A program made the translations under genes and the position numbers. This document shows, piece after piece, positions 34,758 through 43,849 of a stretch of DNA of 64,000 nt. Numbering within the stretch: the stretch's first letter is position 1; every line of letters begins with the position of its first letter. Below the pieces are notes generated by a model, which was given only the letters and a program-made list of their open reading frames with translations, had not been told where the DNA came from and made no database searches. The DNA comes from Kocuria rosea (GTDB lineage Bacteria; Actinomycetota; Actinomycetes; Actinomycetales; Micrococcaceae): positions 2,976,001 to 3,040,000 of the forward strand of contig NZ_CP035103.1 in the NCBI RefSeq assembly GCF_006094695.1, given 5' to 3'.

Positions 34758-36881
34758 TCAGGCGGTGGTCGGCACAGCGGCGGCATCCTCGCGCGAGCGG
34801 GTGGCGTCGGCCACCCGGCCGTGCGCACCGCCCACGTGCTTGAGGGCGACGACGATGCCTGCTGTGACCACGGTACCGACAACCACCGCGAGCAGGAACA
34901 TCAGCGGGTTGCCGATCACCGGCAGGATCCACACCCCGCCGTGCGGCGCGGCGGAGGTGACGCCCGTGGCCATGCTGATCGCGCCGGTCACGGCGCCGCC
35001 GACCATGGACGCGGGGAGCACGCGCAGCGGGTCGGCCGCGGCGAACGGGATGGCGCCCTCGGAGATGAAGGAGGCTCCCAGCAGCCACGCGGCCTTGCCG
35101 TTCTCCCGCTCGGCCACCGTGAAGTAGCGCTTGGCCACCGTCGAGGCGAGGGCCATGGCCAGCGGGGGCACCATGCCGGCGGCGATGACCGCGGCCATGA
35201 TCTCCTGCGGGGCGGTGTTGGCGACGGTCGCGGCCCCGAGGCCGGCGGCGGCGAACGTGTAGGCGACCTTGTTGATCGGCCCGCCCAGGTCCGAGCCCAT
35301 CATCAGGCCGAGGATCGCGCCGAGCGCCAGCGCACTGGCACCGGTCATGCCGTTGAGGACCTCGGTCAGCCACGCCATGAAGGTGGCGATCGGCCCGCCC
35401 AGGACCAGCAGCAGCAGGCCCGCGGCGAAGATCGTGGCGAGCAGCGGGATGATCACCACGGGCATCAGCGAGCCCAGCCAGCGGGGCAGCCGGGGCTGCG
35501 CCAGCCAGTAGGCGGCGAGACCGGCCAGCAGACCGCCGACGATGCCGCCGAGGAACCCGGCGCCCATGAAGTTCGCGACCAGGCCGGCCGCGAAGCCCGG
35601 GGCGATGCCGGGACGGTCGCTCAGGCCGTAGGCGATGTAGCCGGCCAGTGCGGGCACCAGCAGGCTCATGGCCAGGTTGCCCATCTTGAACAGGACCGCG
35701 CCGATGTACTGGGCGAGGGTGAACTCGCCGAGGTTCCAGATGGTGGAGCCGGTCAGCACGTCGTCGGCGATGTTGGCGATGTCCGCCCCGGCCACCATGA
35801 AGCCGAAGGCCATGAGCAGCCCGCCCGCGGCCACGAACGGGATCATGTAGCTGACACCGGTCATCACGGCCTTGCGGATGCGGGTCCCCCAGCCCTCGTT
35901 CGCGCCGCCGGTGGCGCCCTGGTCGGCGTCCCCGCCGGCCCCTCCCTGCACGCGCGGGGCGTTCGGGTTCCCGGCGTTGGCGAGGGCCTCCTCGATCATG
36001 ACCTTCGGCTCGTCGATGCCGCGCTTGACCGGCGAGGCGACGAAGGGCTTGCCGGCGAACCGGGCGCGGTCCCGGACGTCGACGTCGGTCGCGAAGATCA
36101 CCGCGTCCGCCGCGGCGATCGTGGCGGGGTCCAGCTTGGTGAAGCCGGCGGAGCCCTGGGTCTCGACCTGGAGGTCGACCCCCATGTCCTCGGCGGCGTA
36201 GGTCAGCCCGTCCGCCGCCATGTAGGTGTGGGCGATGCCGGTGGGGCAGGCCGTGACGGCCACGATCTTCTTGCCGGCGTGCGGGCCGGCGTCGCCCGCG
36301 GCCGGGGCGGCGGACGCCGGCGCGGCGCCCCCGTCCGCGGCCCGGGCGTCGACCGAGGCGGGCACCGCGGCGGCGGACGTGGCGCCGGCGGTCGCCGGGC
36401 CGGTCGCGGAGGCGCCCTCGGCGGTCCCGCCGAGCCCCAGCGCGTCGTCGACGATCCGGACGACCTCCTGCTCGGACCGCGCGGCGCGCAGGGCGGCCAC
36501 GAAGTCCTTCTTCATCAGCGAGCGGGCGAGCTTGGCCAGCAGCTTCAGGTGCGTCTGGTCGGCGCCCTCGGGCGCCGCGATGAAGAAGACGATGTCGGCG
36601 GGGCCGTCCTTGGCGCCCCAGGGGACGCCCTGCGCGAGCCGGGCCATGACCAGGGTCGGCTCGGTCACGGCGGCGGAGCGGCAGTGCGGGATCGCGATGC
36701 CGCCGGGGATGCCGGTGGCGGTCTTGTTCTCGCGGGCGATGGCGTCCGCCAGCAGCCCGTCGAGCTGCTCGGCGCGGCCGGTGCGCTGCACCAGGGCGGC
36801 GAGCCGGCCGATGACGGATTCCTTGTCTGCTCCCAGGTCCTGGTCGAGCGAGACCAGGTCGGGAGTGATGAGCTCGGACAC
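34758..36881 (-). CDS. fruA: Fructose-specific PTS enzyme IIABC
   Basis: The 707-residue permease contains EIIA (1-150) with His66 (IAIPHCRS), an Ala/Pro/Gly linker, EIIB (about 203-305) with phospho-Cys212 (TACPTGIAHTY) and membrane EIIC (about 335-700, eight or more helices, GVSYMIPFVAAGGLL). It imports fructose as fructose-1-phosphate. The EIIC Glu/His signature region FISEGAIPFAA is present. It is followed by the hairpin and ptsI; upstream is fruK with a GGCCCGG hairpin in the 69-base gap. The fused EIIABC is the usual actinobacterial arrangement. Confidence 0.96.
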   Translation of the reverse strand: MSELITPDLVSLDQDLGADKESVIGRLAALVQRTGRAEQLDGLLADAIARENKTATGIPGGIAIPHCRSAAVTEPTLVMARLAQGVPWGAKDGPADIVFFIAAPEGADQTHLKLLAKLARSLMKKDFVAALRAARSEQEVVRIVDDALGLGGTAEGASATGPATAGATSAAAVPASVDARAADGGAAPASAAPAAGDAGPHAGKKIVAVTACPTGIAHTYMAADGLTYAAEDMGVDLQVETQGSAGFTKLDPATIAAADAVIFATDVDVRDRARFAGKPFVASPVKRGIDEPKVMIEEALANAGNPNAPRVQGGAGGDADQGATGGANEGWGTRIRKAVMTGVSYMIPFVAAGGLLMAFGFMVAGADIANIADDVLTGSTIWNLGEFTLAQYIGAVLFKMGNLAMSLLVPALAGYIAYGLSDRPGIAPGFAAGLVANFMGAGFLGGIVGGLLAGLAAYWLAQPRLPRWLGSLMPVVIIPLLATIFAAGLLLLVLGGPIATFMAWLTEVLNGMTGASALALGAILGLMMGSDLGGPINKVAYTFAAAGLGAATVANTAPQEIMAAVIAAGMVPPLAMALASTVAKRYFTVAERENGKAAWLLGASFISEGAIPFAAADPLRVLPASMVGGAVTGAISMATGVTSAAPHGGVWILPVIGNPLMFLLAVVVGTVVTAGIVVALKHVGGAHGRVADATRSREDAAAVPTTA

Positions 36882-36950
36882 GATGTCCTCCTTGAGCGGC
36901 CGGGCCGGTGGCCCGGGTGGTTCGGATGAGGTGGGGTGGAGTGGTTCGGT

Positions 36951-37925
36951 TCAGCCGGAGACGGCGCGCGCGGGGAGCTCCCGCACGGTGACCGCCTCGG
37001 GGGTGGTCTCGGAGAGGGTGGGGACCCGGGTGCCCGGCAGCGCGGCCGCCGCGGACCCGGAGGCCACGGCCTGCCGCAGGCACTCCGGCGCCGCGTCCCC
37101 GCGCTCCTGGGCGATGAGGTAGCCCGAGAGCGAGCTGTCGCCGGCGCCCACGGTGGAGCGCACGGCCACGGGGGCGTGGACGGCGTGCCAGGAGCCCTCC
37201 GGGACGGTGAGCACGGCCCCGCCGGCCCCGAGGGTCGTGAGGACCGCGCCCAGGCCGCGGTCCACGAGCGCGGCGGCGGTGGCGGCCGCGAGGTCGGGGT
37301 CCGCCTCGAGCCGTTCGCCGTCGACCGTCCCGACGAGCTCGGCGAGCTCCTCGCCGTTGGGCTTGATGAGGTCGGGCAGGGCGTCGTCGCCGGACACGGC
37401 GCCCTGCAGCGCCGCCCCGGAGGTGTCCACGGCGAACAGGGGCGAGCGCTCCCCCAGGGCCGTGCGGACCCGGCGGACGATCCGGGCGTAGACGTCCTCC
37501 GGGGCGCCGGGCGGCAGCGAGCCGGCCAGGACCACCCAGGAGGCGTCCGCGCCGCGGTCCACCAGGAGCTCGACGACGGCGTCGACGTGCTCGGTGCCCA
37601 GCGGCGCACCCGGGGCGTTGATCTTGGTGGTGGTGCCGTCCGGCTCGGTGATCGTGATGTTCGAGCGGATCGGGGCGCCCACGGGGACCGCCTCGTGGGG
37701 GACCTCGGCCGCGGTGAGCTCCGCCAGCAGCGGATCGCCGGGGTCGCCCGGCAGCACGGCCAGGGTCGGGACGCCGCTTGCGCGCAGCGCCCGGGAGATG
37801 TTCACGCCCTTGCCGCCGGCGTCCTGCCGGGCGCCGTCGGCGCGCTGGACGGCGCCGCGGCGCAGCGGCGCCGGGAGCTCGACCGTGCGGTCGAGGGACG
37901 GGTTGAGGGTGACGGTGAGGATCAC
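36951..37925 (-). CDS. fruK: 1-phosphofructokinase
   Basis: The 324-residue PfkB-family kinase phosphorylates fructose-1-phosphate to fructose-1,6-bisphosphate. It starts with the family's MILTVTLNPSLDRTVEL and has GGKGVNISRAL (about 37-47), RSNITITEPDGTTTKINAPG, and the catalytic GAGDSSLSGYL (Asp about 258). The start is GTG at 37925, overlapping the fruR stop by 4 bases (GTGA), so translation is coupled to the regulator. It feeds fruA's product into glycolysis. Confidence 0.95.
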   Translation of the reverse strand: MILTVTLNPSLDRTVELPAPLRRGAVQRADGARQDAGGKGVNISRALRASGVPTLAVLPGDPGDPLLAELTAAEVPHEAVPVGAPIRSNITITEPDGTTTKINAPGAPLGTEHVDAVVELLVDRGADASWVVLAGSLPPGAPEDVYARIVRRVRTALGERSPLFAVDTSGAALQGAVSGDDALPDLIKPNGEELAELVGTVDGERLEADPDLAAATAAALVDRGLGAVLTTLGAGGAVLTVPEGSWHAVHAPVAVRSTVGAGDSSLSGYLIAQERGDAAPECLRQAVASGSAAAALPGTRVPTLSETTPEAVTVRELPARAVSG

Positions 37926-38713
37926 GCGATCACCACCTCGACGTCGGCCTCCTCGAGGGCGGCGGCCAGCTCGGGGCCGGGGGCCCGGTCGGTGATGAGG
38001 GTGTCGATCTCGTCGAGCGACGCGAAGCGCATGAGGGTCTCCTGATCGTGCTTGGCCGAGTCGCAGAGGACCACGACCCGGCGGGAGGTCTGGATGATGG
38101 CGGTCTTGACGACCGCCTCGATGGGGTCCGGGGTGCTCAGCCCGAACGCGGCGTGGATCCCGTTGCAGCCCACGAACGCGAGGTCCGGGCGCAGGCGGGT
38201 GTAGTGCTCCGCGGCCCGTCCGCCGGCGGCGGCCCAGGTGAGCTTGCGGACGCGCCCGCCGACGAGCTCGAGCCCGATGCCCGAGGCGTCGGCGAGCTTG
38301 GCGGCGATGTGCAGGGCGTGGGTGATGATGAGCTGCTCCTGCCCGTCCGACAGGGTGGAGTCGGTGCGGACGATGAGGTCGGCCAGGGCCTCGACGGTGC
38401 TGCCGGCGTCGAGCACGACGGCCCCCGCCCCGCTGGTGCGCAGGAGGTCGAACGCCGCCTGCGCGATCCGCCGCTTCTCCGGGGTGTTCAGGTGCTTGCG
38501 GGACGAGATGGCCTTCTCGTCGGACGTCGACTGGTCCGCGGAGACGGCGCCCCCGTGCACCCTGCGGAGCCTGCCCGCGGCCTCGAGGGCCGCGAGGTCG
38601 CGCCGGACCGTCTCCATGGTGACGTCGAAGCGGCGTGCCAGGTCCGCGCCGTTGACCCGGCGAGTCGTGAGCACCAGCTCGGCGATCTCGGCCTGGCGTT
38701 CTTCTGCGAACAT
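37922..38713 (-). CDS. fruR: DeoR-family fructose regulator
   Basis: The 263-residue repressor has the DeoR N-terminal helix-turn-helix (FAEERQAEIAELVLTTRRVNGADLARRFDVTMETVRRDLAALE, in parts) and a C-terminal sugar-phosphate-sensing domain (LDAGSTVEALADL, FVGCNGIHAAFGLSTPDP, LCDSAKHDQETLM). It likely senses fructose-1-phosphate or fructose-1,6-bisphosphate. ATG at 38713 with GAGGTG 6 bases upstream was preferred to the GTG at 38722. It is the first gene of the PTS operon; three 10-bp repeats overlap its probable promoter. Confidence 0.9.
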   Translation of the reverse strand: MFAEERQAEIAELVLTTRRVNGADLARRFDVTMETVRRDLAALEAAGRLRRVHGGAVSADQSTSDEKAISSRKHLNTPEKRRIAQAAFDLLRTSGAGAVVLDAGSTVEALADLIVRTDSTLSDGQEQLIITHALHIAAKLADASGIGLELVGGRVRKLTWAAAGGRAAEHYTRLRPDLAFVGCNGIHAAFGLSTPDPIEAVVKTAIIQTSRRVVVLCDSAKHDQETLMRFASLDEIDTLITDRAPGPELAAALEEADVEVVIA

Positions 38714-38760
38714 GGCGTGCACCTCACGGACGGGAACGATGGACTGTCTTTGCGTTCCCT

Positions 38761-38790
38761 TGAGTTTATGTGAGTTCGTGTGGTTTTACC
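38761..38790 (-). promoter_or_regulatory. Candidate fru operator: three 10-bp direct repeats
   Basis: TGAGTTTATG, TGAGTTCGTG and TGGTTTTACC follow each other without gaps (one helical turn each). They overlap TAAACT (38763-38768 on the minus strand), a possible -10 of the fruR operon, so repression or activation by FruR is plausible. Confidence 0.55.
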
Positions 38791-38940
38791 AGGGGTTGTG
38801 GTGATCCACTTCACGAAAGGCCGCAATCGGCGGCGAGGCCCCGGCCGACCGGGCGGGGCACGGTGTCCGCGTCCCGGCGTAGCCTGGATCACGGACCGCC
38901 CGGTCCGCCCCGCCCGTCCCGCCACCAGGAGCGGACGCCC

Positions 38941-40674
38941 ATGCTTCTCCGTCTCGTCCGGCAGCACACCGGCCGCTACCTGCCGTGGGTCCTGGCCGTC
39001 GTCGCGCTCCAGCTGGTCGCCACGATCGCCGCGCTGCTGCTGCCGAGCCTCAACGCCCGGATCATCGACGAGGGCGTCGTCCGGGGCGACACCGGCCTGA
39101 TCCTGCGCGTCGGGGAGGTGATGCTCGGCGTCGCGCTCCTGCAGGTGGCGGCCGCCGTCGCCGCGGTGTACTGCGCGGCCCGGGCGGCGATGGGCACCGG
39201 CCGCGATCTCCGCCGCGCCGTGCACCGGCAGGTCGGCTCCTTCGGCTCCCGGGAGGTCAACGGCTTCGGGGCCCCCACCCTCATCACGCGGGGCACCAAC
39301 GACGTCCAGCAGATCCAGATGCTCGTGCTCATGGGGCTCAACTTCATGGTGGCGGCGCCCATCATGTGCGCCGGCGGGATCGTGATGGCCCTCCGGGAGG
39401 ACGCCGGGCTCTCCTGGCTCGTGTGGGTGTCGGTGCCCGTGCTCGGGATCGCGGTGGGCGTGCTGGTGGGCCTGCTCATGCCCCTCTTCCGGCTCATGCA
39501 GGGGCGGATCGACCGGATCAACGCGGTGCTGCGCGAGCAGATCGTCGGCATCCGGGTGGTGCGGGCCTTCGTGCGGGAGGACCACGAGCGCCGCCGCTTC
39601 GCGGCCGCCAACCGGGAGCTCACCGACGTGTCGGTGCGCATCGGCTCCCTGTTCGTGCTGATGTTCCCGGTCATCACCATGATCCTGCACCTGGCCACCG
39701 CTGCCGTGCTGTGGTTCGGCGGCCAGCGGGTGGGGGCCGGGCAGATCCAGGTCGGCTCGCTCACCGCGTTCCTGCAGTACCTCCTGCAGATCCTGACGGC
39801 CGTGATGATGGGGACCTTCATGGTGATGATGGTCCCGCGCGCCATGGTGTGCGCCGAGCGCATCACCGAGGTCCTGCGCACCGAGCCCTCCCTTCGGGAG
39901 CCCGCCGCGCCCGTGGTCCCCGCCTCCCGGACCGGCGCGGTGGAGCTGCGCGACGTGACGTTCCGGTACCCCGGGGCGGAGCTGCCCGTGCTGGAGGGCG
40001 TGGGCTTCCGGGCCGGACCGGGCCGGACGACCGCCGTCGTCGGCGCCACCGGGTCGGGCAAGTCCACCCTCCTGCACCTCGTCCCCCGGCTGCTGGACCC
40101 CACCGGGGGCACGGTGGAGCTCGACGGCGTCCCGCTGCCCCGGCTGTCCCACGAGCAGATCGCCGCCCGGGTGGCCCTCGTGCCGCAGCGGCCGTACCTG
40201 TTCTCCGGCACCGTGGCCTCCAACCTCCGGCTCGGGGACGCCGGGGCGACGGACGAGGAGCTCTGGACCGCGCTGCGCACCGCGCAGGCGGAGGACTTCG
40301 TCCGCCGGATGCCCGGGGGGCTCGAGGCCCCGATCGCCCAGGGCGGCGTCAACGTCTCCGGCGGGCAGCGGCAGCGGCTGTGCATCGCACGGGCGCTGGT
40401 GGCCCGCCCGGTGGTGTACCTCTTCGACGACTCGTTCTCCGCCCTGGACGTGGCCACCGACGCCCGGCTGCGCGCCGCCCTCGTGCCGGCCACCCGGGAC
40501 GCGACCGTCCTGGTCGTGGCCCAGCGCGTGTCCACCGTCCGGGACGCGGACCAGATCCTCGTCCTGGACGCCGGGCGGATCACGGCGCGCGGGACCCACG
40601 ACGAGCTGCTGGCCTCCTCCGGCACCTACCGGGAGATCGTCGAGTCGCAGACCCGCGCGGAGGAGGTGGCCTGA
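38941..40674 (+). CDS. Heterodimeric ABC exporter subunit with degenerate ATPase site
   Basis: The 577-residue half-transporter has a six-helix ABC-exporter membrane domain (about 1-310) and an ATPase domain with Walker A GATGSGKST (about 366-374) and an intact signature VSGGQRQR. The catalytic Glu after Walker B is Asp497 (LFDDSFSALD) and the H-loop His is Gln528 (VVAQRVST), the same pair of changes that marks the degenerate site of heterodimeric exporters such as TM287/288. It pairs with the product of the next gene, whose start overlaps by 1 base (TGATG). The substrate (lipid, peptide or drug) is unknown. ATG at 38941 has AGGAGCGG upstream. Confidence 0.93.
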   Translation: MLLRLVRQHTGRYLPWVLAVVALQLVATIAALLLPSLNARIIDEGVVRGDTGLILRVGEVMLGVALLQVAAAVAAVYCAARAAMGTGRDLRRAVHRQVGSFGSREVNGFGAPTLITRGTNDVQQIQMLVLMGLNFMVAAPIMCAGGIVMALREDAGLSWLVWVSVPVLGIAVGVLVGLLMPLFRLMQGRIDRINAVLREQIVGIRVVRAFVREDHERRRFAAANRELTDVSVRIGSLFVLMFPVITMILHLATAAVLWFGGQRVGAGQIQVGSLTAFLQYLLQILTAVMMGTFMVMMVPRAMVCAERITEVLRTEPSLREPAAPVVPASRTGAVELRDVTFRYPGAELPVLEGVGFRAGPGRTTAVVGATGSGKSTLLHLVPRLLDPTGGTVELDGVPLPRLSHEQIAARVALVPQRPYLFSGTVASNLRLGDAGATDEELWTALRTAQAEDFVRRMPGGLEAPIAQGGVNVSGGQRQRLCIARALVARPVVYLFDDSFSALDVATDARLRAALVPATRDATVLVVAQRVSTVRDADQILVLDAGRITARGTHDELLASSGTYREIVESQTRAEEVA

Positions 40675-42632
40675 TGGCCGCGCCCGCCCCGCCGCGCAGG
40701 CCCCAGCACTTCTGGTCCTCCGCCGGACGGCTGCTGGGCCTGCTCGCCCCGCAGCGGCGGGCGCTGGCGCTCGTCCTCCTGGCCGGGACCGTGTCCGTGG
40801 CGCTCAACGTCTGGGCCCCGCTCGTCCTGGGCCGGGCGATGGACGTGATCTTCACGGGGGTGCTCGGCCGGGACATGCCCGCGGGCGCGACACGGGAGGA
40901 GGTGGCCCAGGACCTGCGGGACCGGGGCGAGCAGAACCTCGCGGACCTGGTCTCCGCCGCGGACGTCGTCCCCGGGGCGGGCATCGACTTCTCCGCGCTC
41001 GCCCGGCTGATCGCGGCGGTGCTGGTCATGTACCTGGTGGCCTCGCTGCTGATGTGGGCGCAGGGCTGGCTGCTCAACCGCCTGGTCATGCAGGTGGTCC
41101 ACGACCTGCGCAGCGCGGTCGAGGACAAGCTGAACCGGCTGCCGCTGGGGTGGTTCGACACCCGTGAGCGCGGGGACGTGCTCTCGCGGGTGACCAACGA
41201 CGTCGACAACGTCCAGACGGCGCTGCAGCACTCCTTCGCCCAGCTGGTCCAGTCCCTGCTCACGGTGGTGGGCATCGTGATCATGATGTTCGTGGTGTCG
41301 TGGCAGCTGGCGCTCGTGGCCCTCGTCGCCCTCCCCCTGTCCGCGGGGGCCGCCGGGTTCATCGGGGTGCGCGCCCAGCGCCTGTTCACGGAGCAGTGGC
41401 GCGCCACCGGCGCCCTCAACGGGCACATCGAGGACTCGTTCTCCGGCCACGAGCTGATCAGGGTCTTCGGCCGCGAGCAGGAGATGGCCGAGCGCTTCGA
41501 CGAGCGCAACGAGGAGCTGTACCGGGCGGCCTTCGGGGCACAGTTCGTCTCCGGCACGATCATGCCCGTGATGCAGTTCATCTCCTACCTCTCCTACGTC
41601 GGCATCGCCGTGCTCGGCGGGCTGCGCGTGGCCTCCGGGCAGCTGAGCCTCGGGGCGGCGACCGCGTTCATCCAGTACTCGCGGGAGTTCACCCAGCCCC
41701 TGTCCCAGATGGCGGGCATGGCCAACACCCTGCAGTCCGGGGTGGCCTCCGCGGAGCGCGCCTTCGAGCTGCTCGACGCCCCGGAGCAGCAGGCCGACAC
41801 CGCCCGCGCCCGCCTGCCCGCACGCTCCCCCGGCCGGGTGCGCTTCGAGCACGTCTCCTTCTCCTACGTCCCGGGAACCCCGCTCCTCCAGGACCTGACC
41901 TTCGAGGCGCTCCCCGGCCGGACCGTGGCCGTCGTGGGGCCCACCGGCGCCGGCAAGACGACGCTCGTGAACCTGGTGCTGCGCTTCTACGAGCTCGACG
42001 CCGGGCGGATCACGCTGGACGGCGTGGACATCACCGACCTCTCCCGCGCCGTGCTGCGCTCCCGGGTCGGGATGGTCCTGCAGGACGCCTGGCTGTTCGG
42101 CGGGACCATCCGGGAGAACATCCGCTACGGACGGCTGGACGCCACGGACGAGGAGGTGCTCGAGGCCGCCCGGGCGACCCTCGTGGACCGCTTCGTGCGC
42201 GCGCTGCCGGAGGGCTACGACACCGTGATCGACCCGGAGGGCAGCAACGTGTCCGTGGGCGAGCGGCAGCTCATCACCATCGCCCGGGCCTTCCTGTCCG
42301 ACCCCTCCCTGCTGATCCTGGACGAGGCGACGTCCTCGGTGGACACCCGCACCGAGGTGCTCGTGCAGCAGGCCATGGCCGCGCTGCGCAGCGACCGGAC
42401 CTCGTTCGTCATCGCGCACCGTCTCTCCACCGTCCGCGACGCGGATATCATCCTGGTGATGGAGGACGGCCGGATCGTGGAGCGGGGCGCCCACGACGAC
42501 CTGCTCGCCGCCCGGGGCGCGTACGCCGCGCTGCACGCGAGCCAGTTCGCGGCTCCGGCGGTCCCCGACGACGCCCCCACCGACCAGCAGCCCCTCGACG
42601 TGCAGGAGAGCACCACCCATGACACCCCGTGA
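40674..42632 (+). CDS. Heterodimeric ABC exporter subunit with catalytic Walker motifs
   Basis: The 652-residue half-transporter has a membrane domain with an extra hydrophilic segment (about 65-105, AGATREEVAQDLRDRGEQN) before TM2. Its ATPase domain has Walker A GPTGAGKTT, Walker B with Asp550/Glu551 (ILDEATSSVD) and H-loop His582 (VIAHRLST). Its signature is altered to VSVGERQ (Ser527-Gln532). Taken with the partner, one competent site (this Walker A/B plus the partner's signature) and one degenerate site form, as in asymmetric exporters. The C-terminal 25 residues are a disordered tail. It overlaps the DUF3817 gene by 14 bases. Confidence 0.93.
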   Translation: MAAPAPPRRPQHFWSSAGRLLGLLAPQRRALALVLLAGTVSVALNVWAPLVLGRAMDVIFTGVLGRDMPAGATREEVAQDLRDRGEQNLADLVSAADVVPGAGIDFSALARLIAAVLVMYLVASLLMWAQGWLLNRLVMQVVHDLRSAVEDKLNRLPLGWFDTRERGDVLSRVTNDVDNVQTALQHSFAQLVQSLLTVVGIVIMMFVVSWQLALVALVALPLSAGAAGFIGVRAQRLFTEQWRATGALNGHIEDSFSGHELIRVFGREQEMAERFDERNEELYRAAFGAQFVSGTIMPVMQFISYLSYVGIAVLGGLRVASGQLSLGAATAFIQYSREFTQPLSQMAGMANTLQSGVASAERAFELLDAPEQQADTARARLPARSPGRVRFEHVSFSYVPGTPLLQDLTFEALPGRTVAVVGPTGAGKTTLVNLVLRFYELDAGRITLDGVDITDLSRAVLRSRVGMVLQDAWLFGGTIRENIRYGRLDATDEEVLEAARATLVDRFVRALPEGYDTVIDPEGSNVSVGERQLITIARAFLSDPSLLILDEATSSVDTRTEVLVQQAMAALRSDRTSFVIAHRLSTVRDADIILVMEDGRIVERGAHDDLLAARGAYAALHASQFAAPAVPDDAPTDQQPLDVQESTTHDTP

Positions 42633-43074
42633 ACTCTACGGCCGCTTCGCCCTCGCGGAGGCGGTGACCTGGACGCTGCTGATCCTCGGCATGGTCCTGA
42701 AGTACACGGGGGTCTCGGAGGCCTTCGTGCCCGTCTTCGGCATGCTGCACGGGGTCGTGTTCCTGGGCTACTGCGTGGTGACCTGCTTCGTCTGGGTGGA
42801 CCAGCGGTGGTCGGCGGGCTTCGGGGCCCTGGGCCTGGCCAGCGCGGTCGTCCCCTGGGCCACGATCCCCTTCGAGCGCCGCGCCGAGCGCACGGGCCGG
42901 CTCGCCGGCGGATGGCGCCTGGCCCCCGGCGGCGACCGTCCCGCCACCGTGCCGGAGCGGCTGGAGGCCTGGTCCCTCCGCAGCCCGTGGCTGGCCGTGG
43001 CGGCGGGCGCGGTCGTGGTGGCGGGCCTCACCTCGGTGCTCCTGTACCTGGGACCGCCCGTCCCCCGCGGCTGA
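42619..43074 (+). CDS. DUF3817 integral membrane protein
   Basis: The 151-residue protein has an N-terminal DUF3817 domain: three helices with PRELYGRFALAEAVTWTLLIL, KYTG and FGMLHGVVFLGYCVVTCFVW, followed by PFERRAER. A C-terminal helix (about 122-142) is separated by a polar stretch. The family is common in actinobacteria and has no known function. The 14-base overlap with the ABC exporter subunit suggests coupling to that transporter. Confidence 0.87.
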   Translation: MTPRELYGRFALAEAVTWTLLILGMVLKYTGVSEAFVPVFGMLHGVVFLGYCVVTCFVWVDQRWSAGFGALGLASAVVPWATIPFERRAERTGRLAGGWRLAPGGDRPATVPERLEAWSLRSPWLAVAAGAVVVAGLTSVLLYLGPPVPRG

Positions 43075-43176
43075 GCCCGGCCCGGCCGCGCCGGTTCCTG
43101 GCGGGCCCGCACCCGGTATAGCGTGGACGGCAGGACGGCCCCGCCGACCGACGGCGGCGCCACGAGGAGGATCCAC

Positions 43177-43779
43177 GTGACCAATTTCGCCAACGTCGAG
43201 CGCCGGCACCTCGCCGCGCTCCTGCGCCGACTGGGCCCCGACGCCCCGACCCTGTGCGAGGGCTGGAGGACCCGCGACCTCGCCGTGCACCTCGTCGTGC
43301 GCTCCGGGCGGCCGGACGTCCTCGCCGGCCAGGTGCTCCCGCGGGTGCCCGTGCTGGGCGAGCGCGCCCGCCGCGCCGAGCAGGCCGTCGCCGGCCAGCC
43401 CTGGGAGGAGCTCGTGCGGAAGGTGGAGCACCCGCCGCTGTACTCGCCCGCGCGGCTCGGACCGGTGGACAAGCGGATCAACACCGTGGAGTACTTCGTC
43501 CACCACGAGGACGTCCGCCGGGCCCAGCCCGACTGGCACGAGCGCCCGCTGCTGCACGACGAGGAGCAGGCCCTGTGGCGGTCCCTGAGCCTGCTGGCCA
43601 AGGTGGTGCTCAAGGACGAGGAGGACACCGTGGTGCTCATCGCCCCGTCCTACGGCGCGGTGCGCGGCGGCCGCGGCAGGACGGGGACCGTGCGCGTGCT
43701 GCGCGCCGTGCCGAGCGAGCTGGTGCTGTGGGCCCTGGGCCGCCGGGAGCAGGCCCGAGTGGAGCAGTCCGTCGAGTAG
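43177..43779 (+). CDS. TIGR03085 family metal-binding protein (DinB/maleylpyruvate isomerase-like)
   Basis: The 200-residue protein has the TIGR03085 start TNFANVERRHLAALLRRLGPDAPTLCEGW (in parts), WRTRDLAVHLVVRSGRPD with the first metal-ligand His, and VEYFVHHEDVRRAQPDWHER with a His pair that fits a metal site, in the four-helix fold of DinB-like proteins. Relatives include mycothiol-dependent isomerases; a role in mycothiol-linked chemistry is possible but unproven. GTG at 43177 has GAGGAGG 6 bases upstream. The bidirectional terminator at 43801 follows. Confidence 0.83.
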   Translation: MTNFANVERRHLAALLRRLGPDAPTLCEGWRTRDLAVHLVVRSGRPDVLAGQVLPRVPVLGERARRAEQAVAGQPWEELVRKVEHPPLYSPARLGPVDKRINTVEYFVHHEDVRRAQPDWHERPLLHDEEQALWRSLSLLAKVVLKDEEDTVVLIAPSYGAVRGGRGRTGTVRVLRAVPSELVLWALGRREQARVEQSVE

Positions 43780-43800
43780 CCCGTGACCCGCACCGACGAC

Positions 43801-43833
43801 GGAGGGGGACCGCGCGCCGCGCGGTCCCCCTCC
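43801..43833. terminator. Bidirectional terminator between convergent genes
   Basis: A perfect 15-bp inverted repeat (43801-43815 with 43819-43833) and a 3-base loop between the TIGR03085 gene and the convergent L,D-transpeptidase gene. Confidence 0.85.
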
Positions 43834-43849
43834 TGACGTCCCCGGTCCG

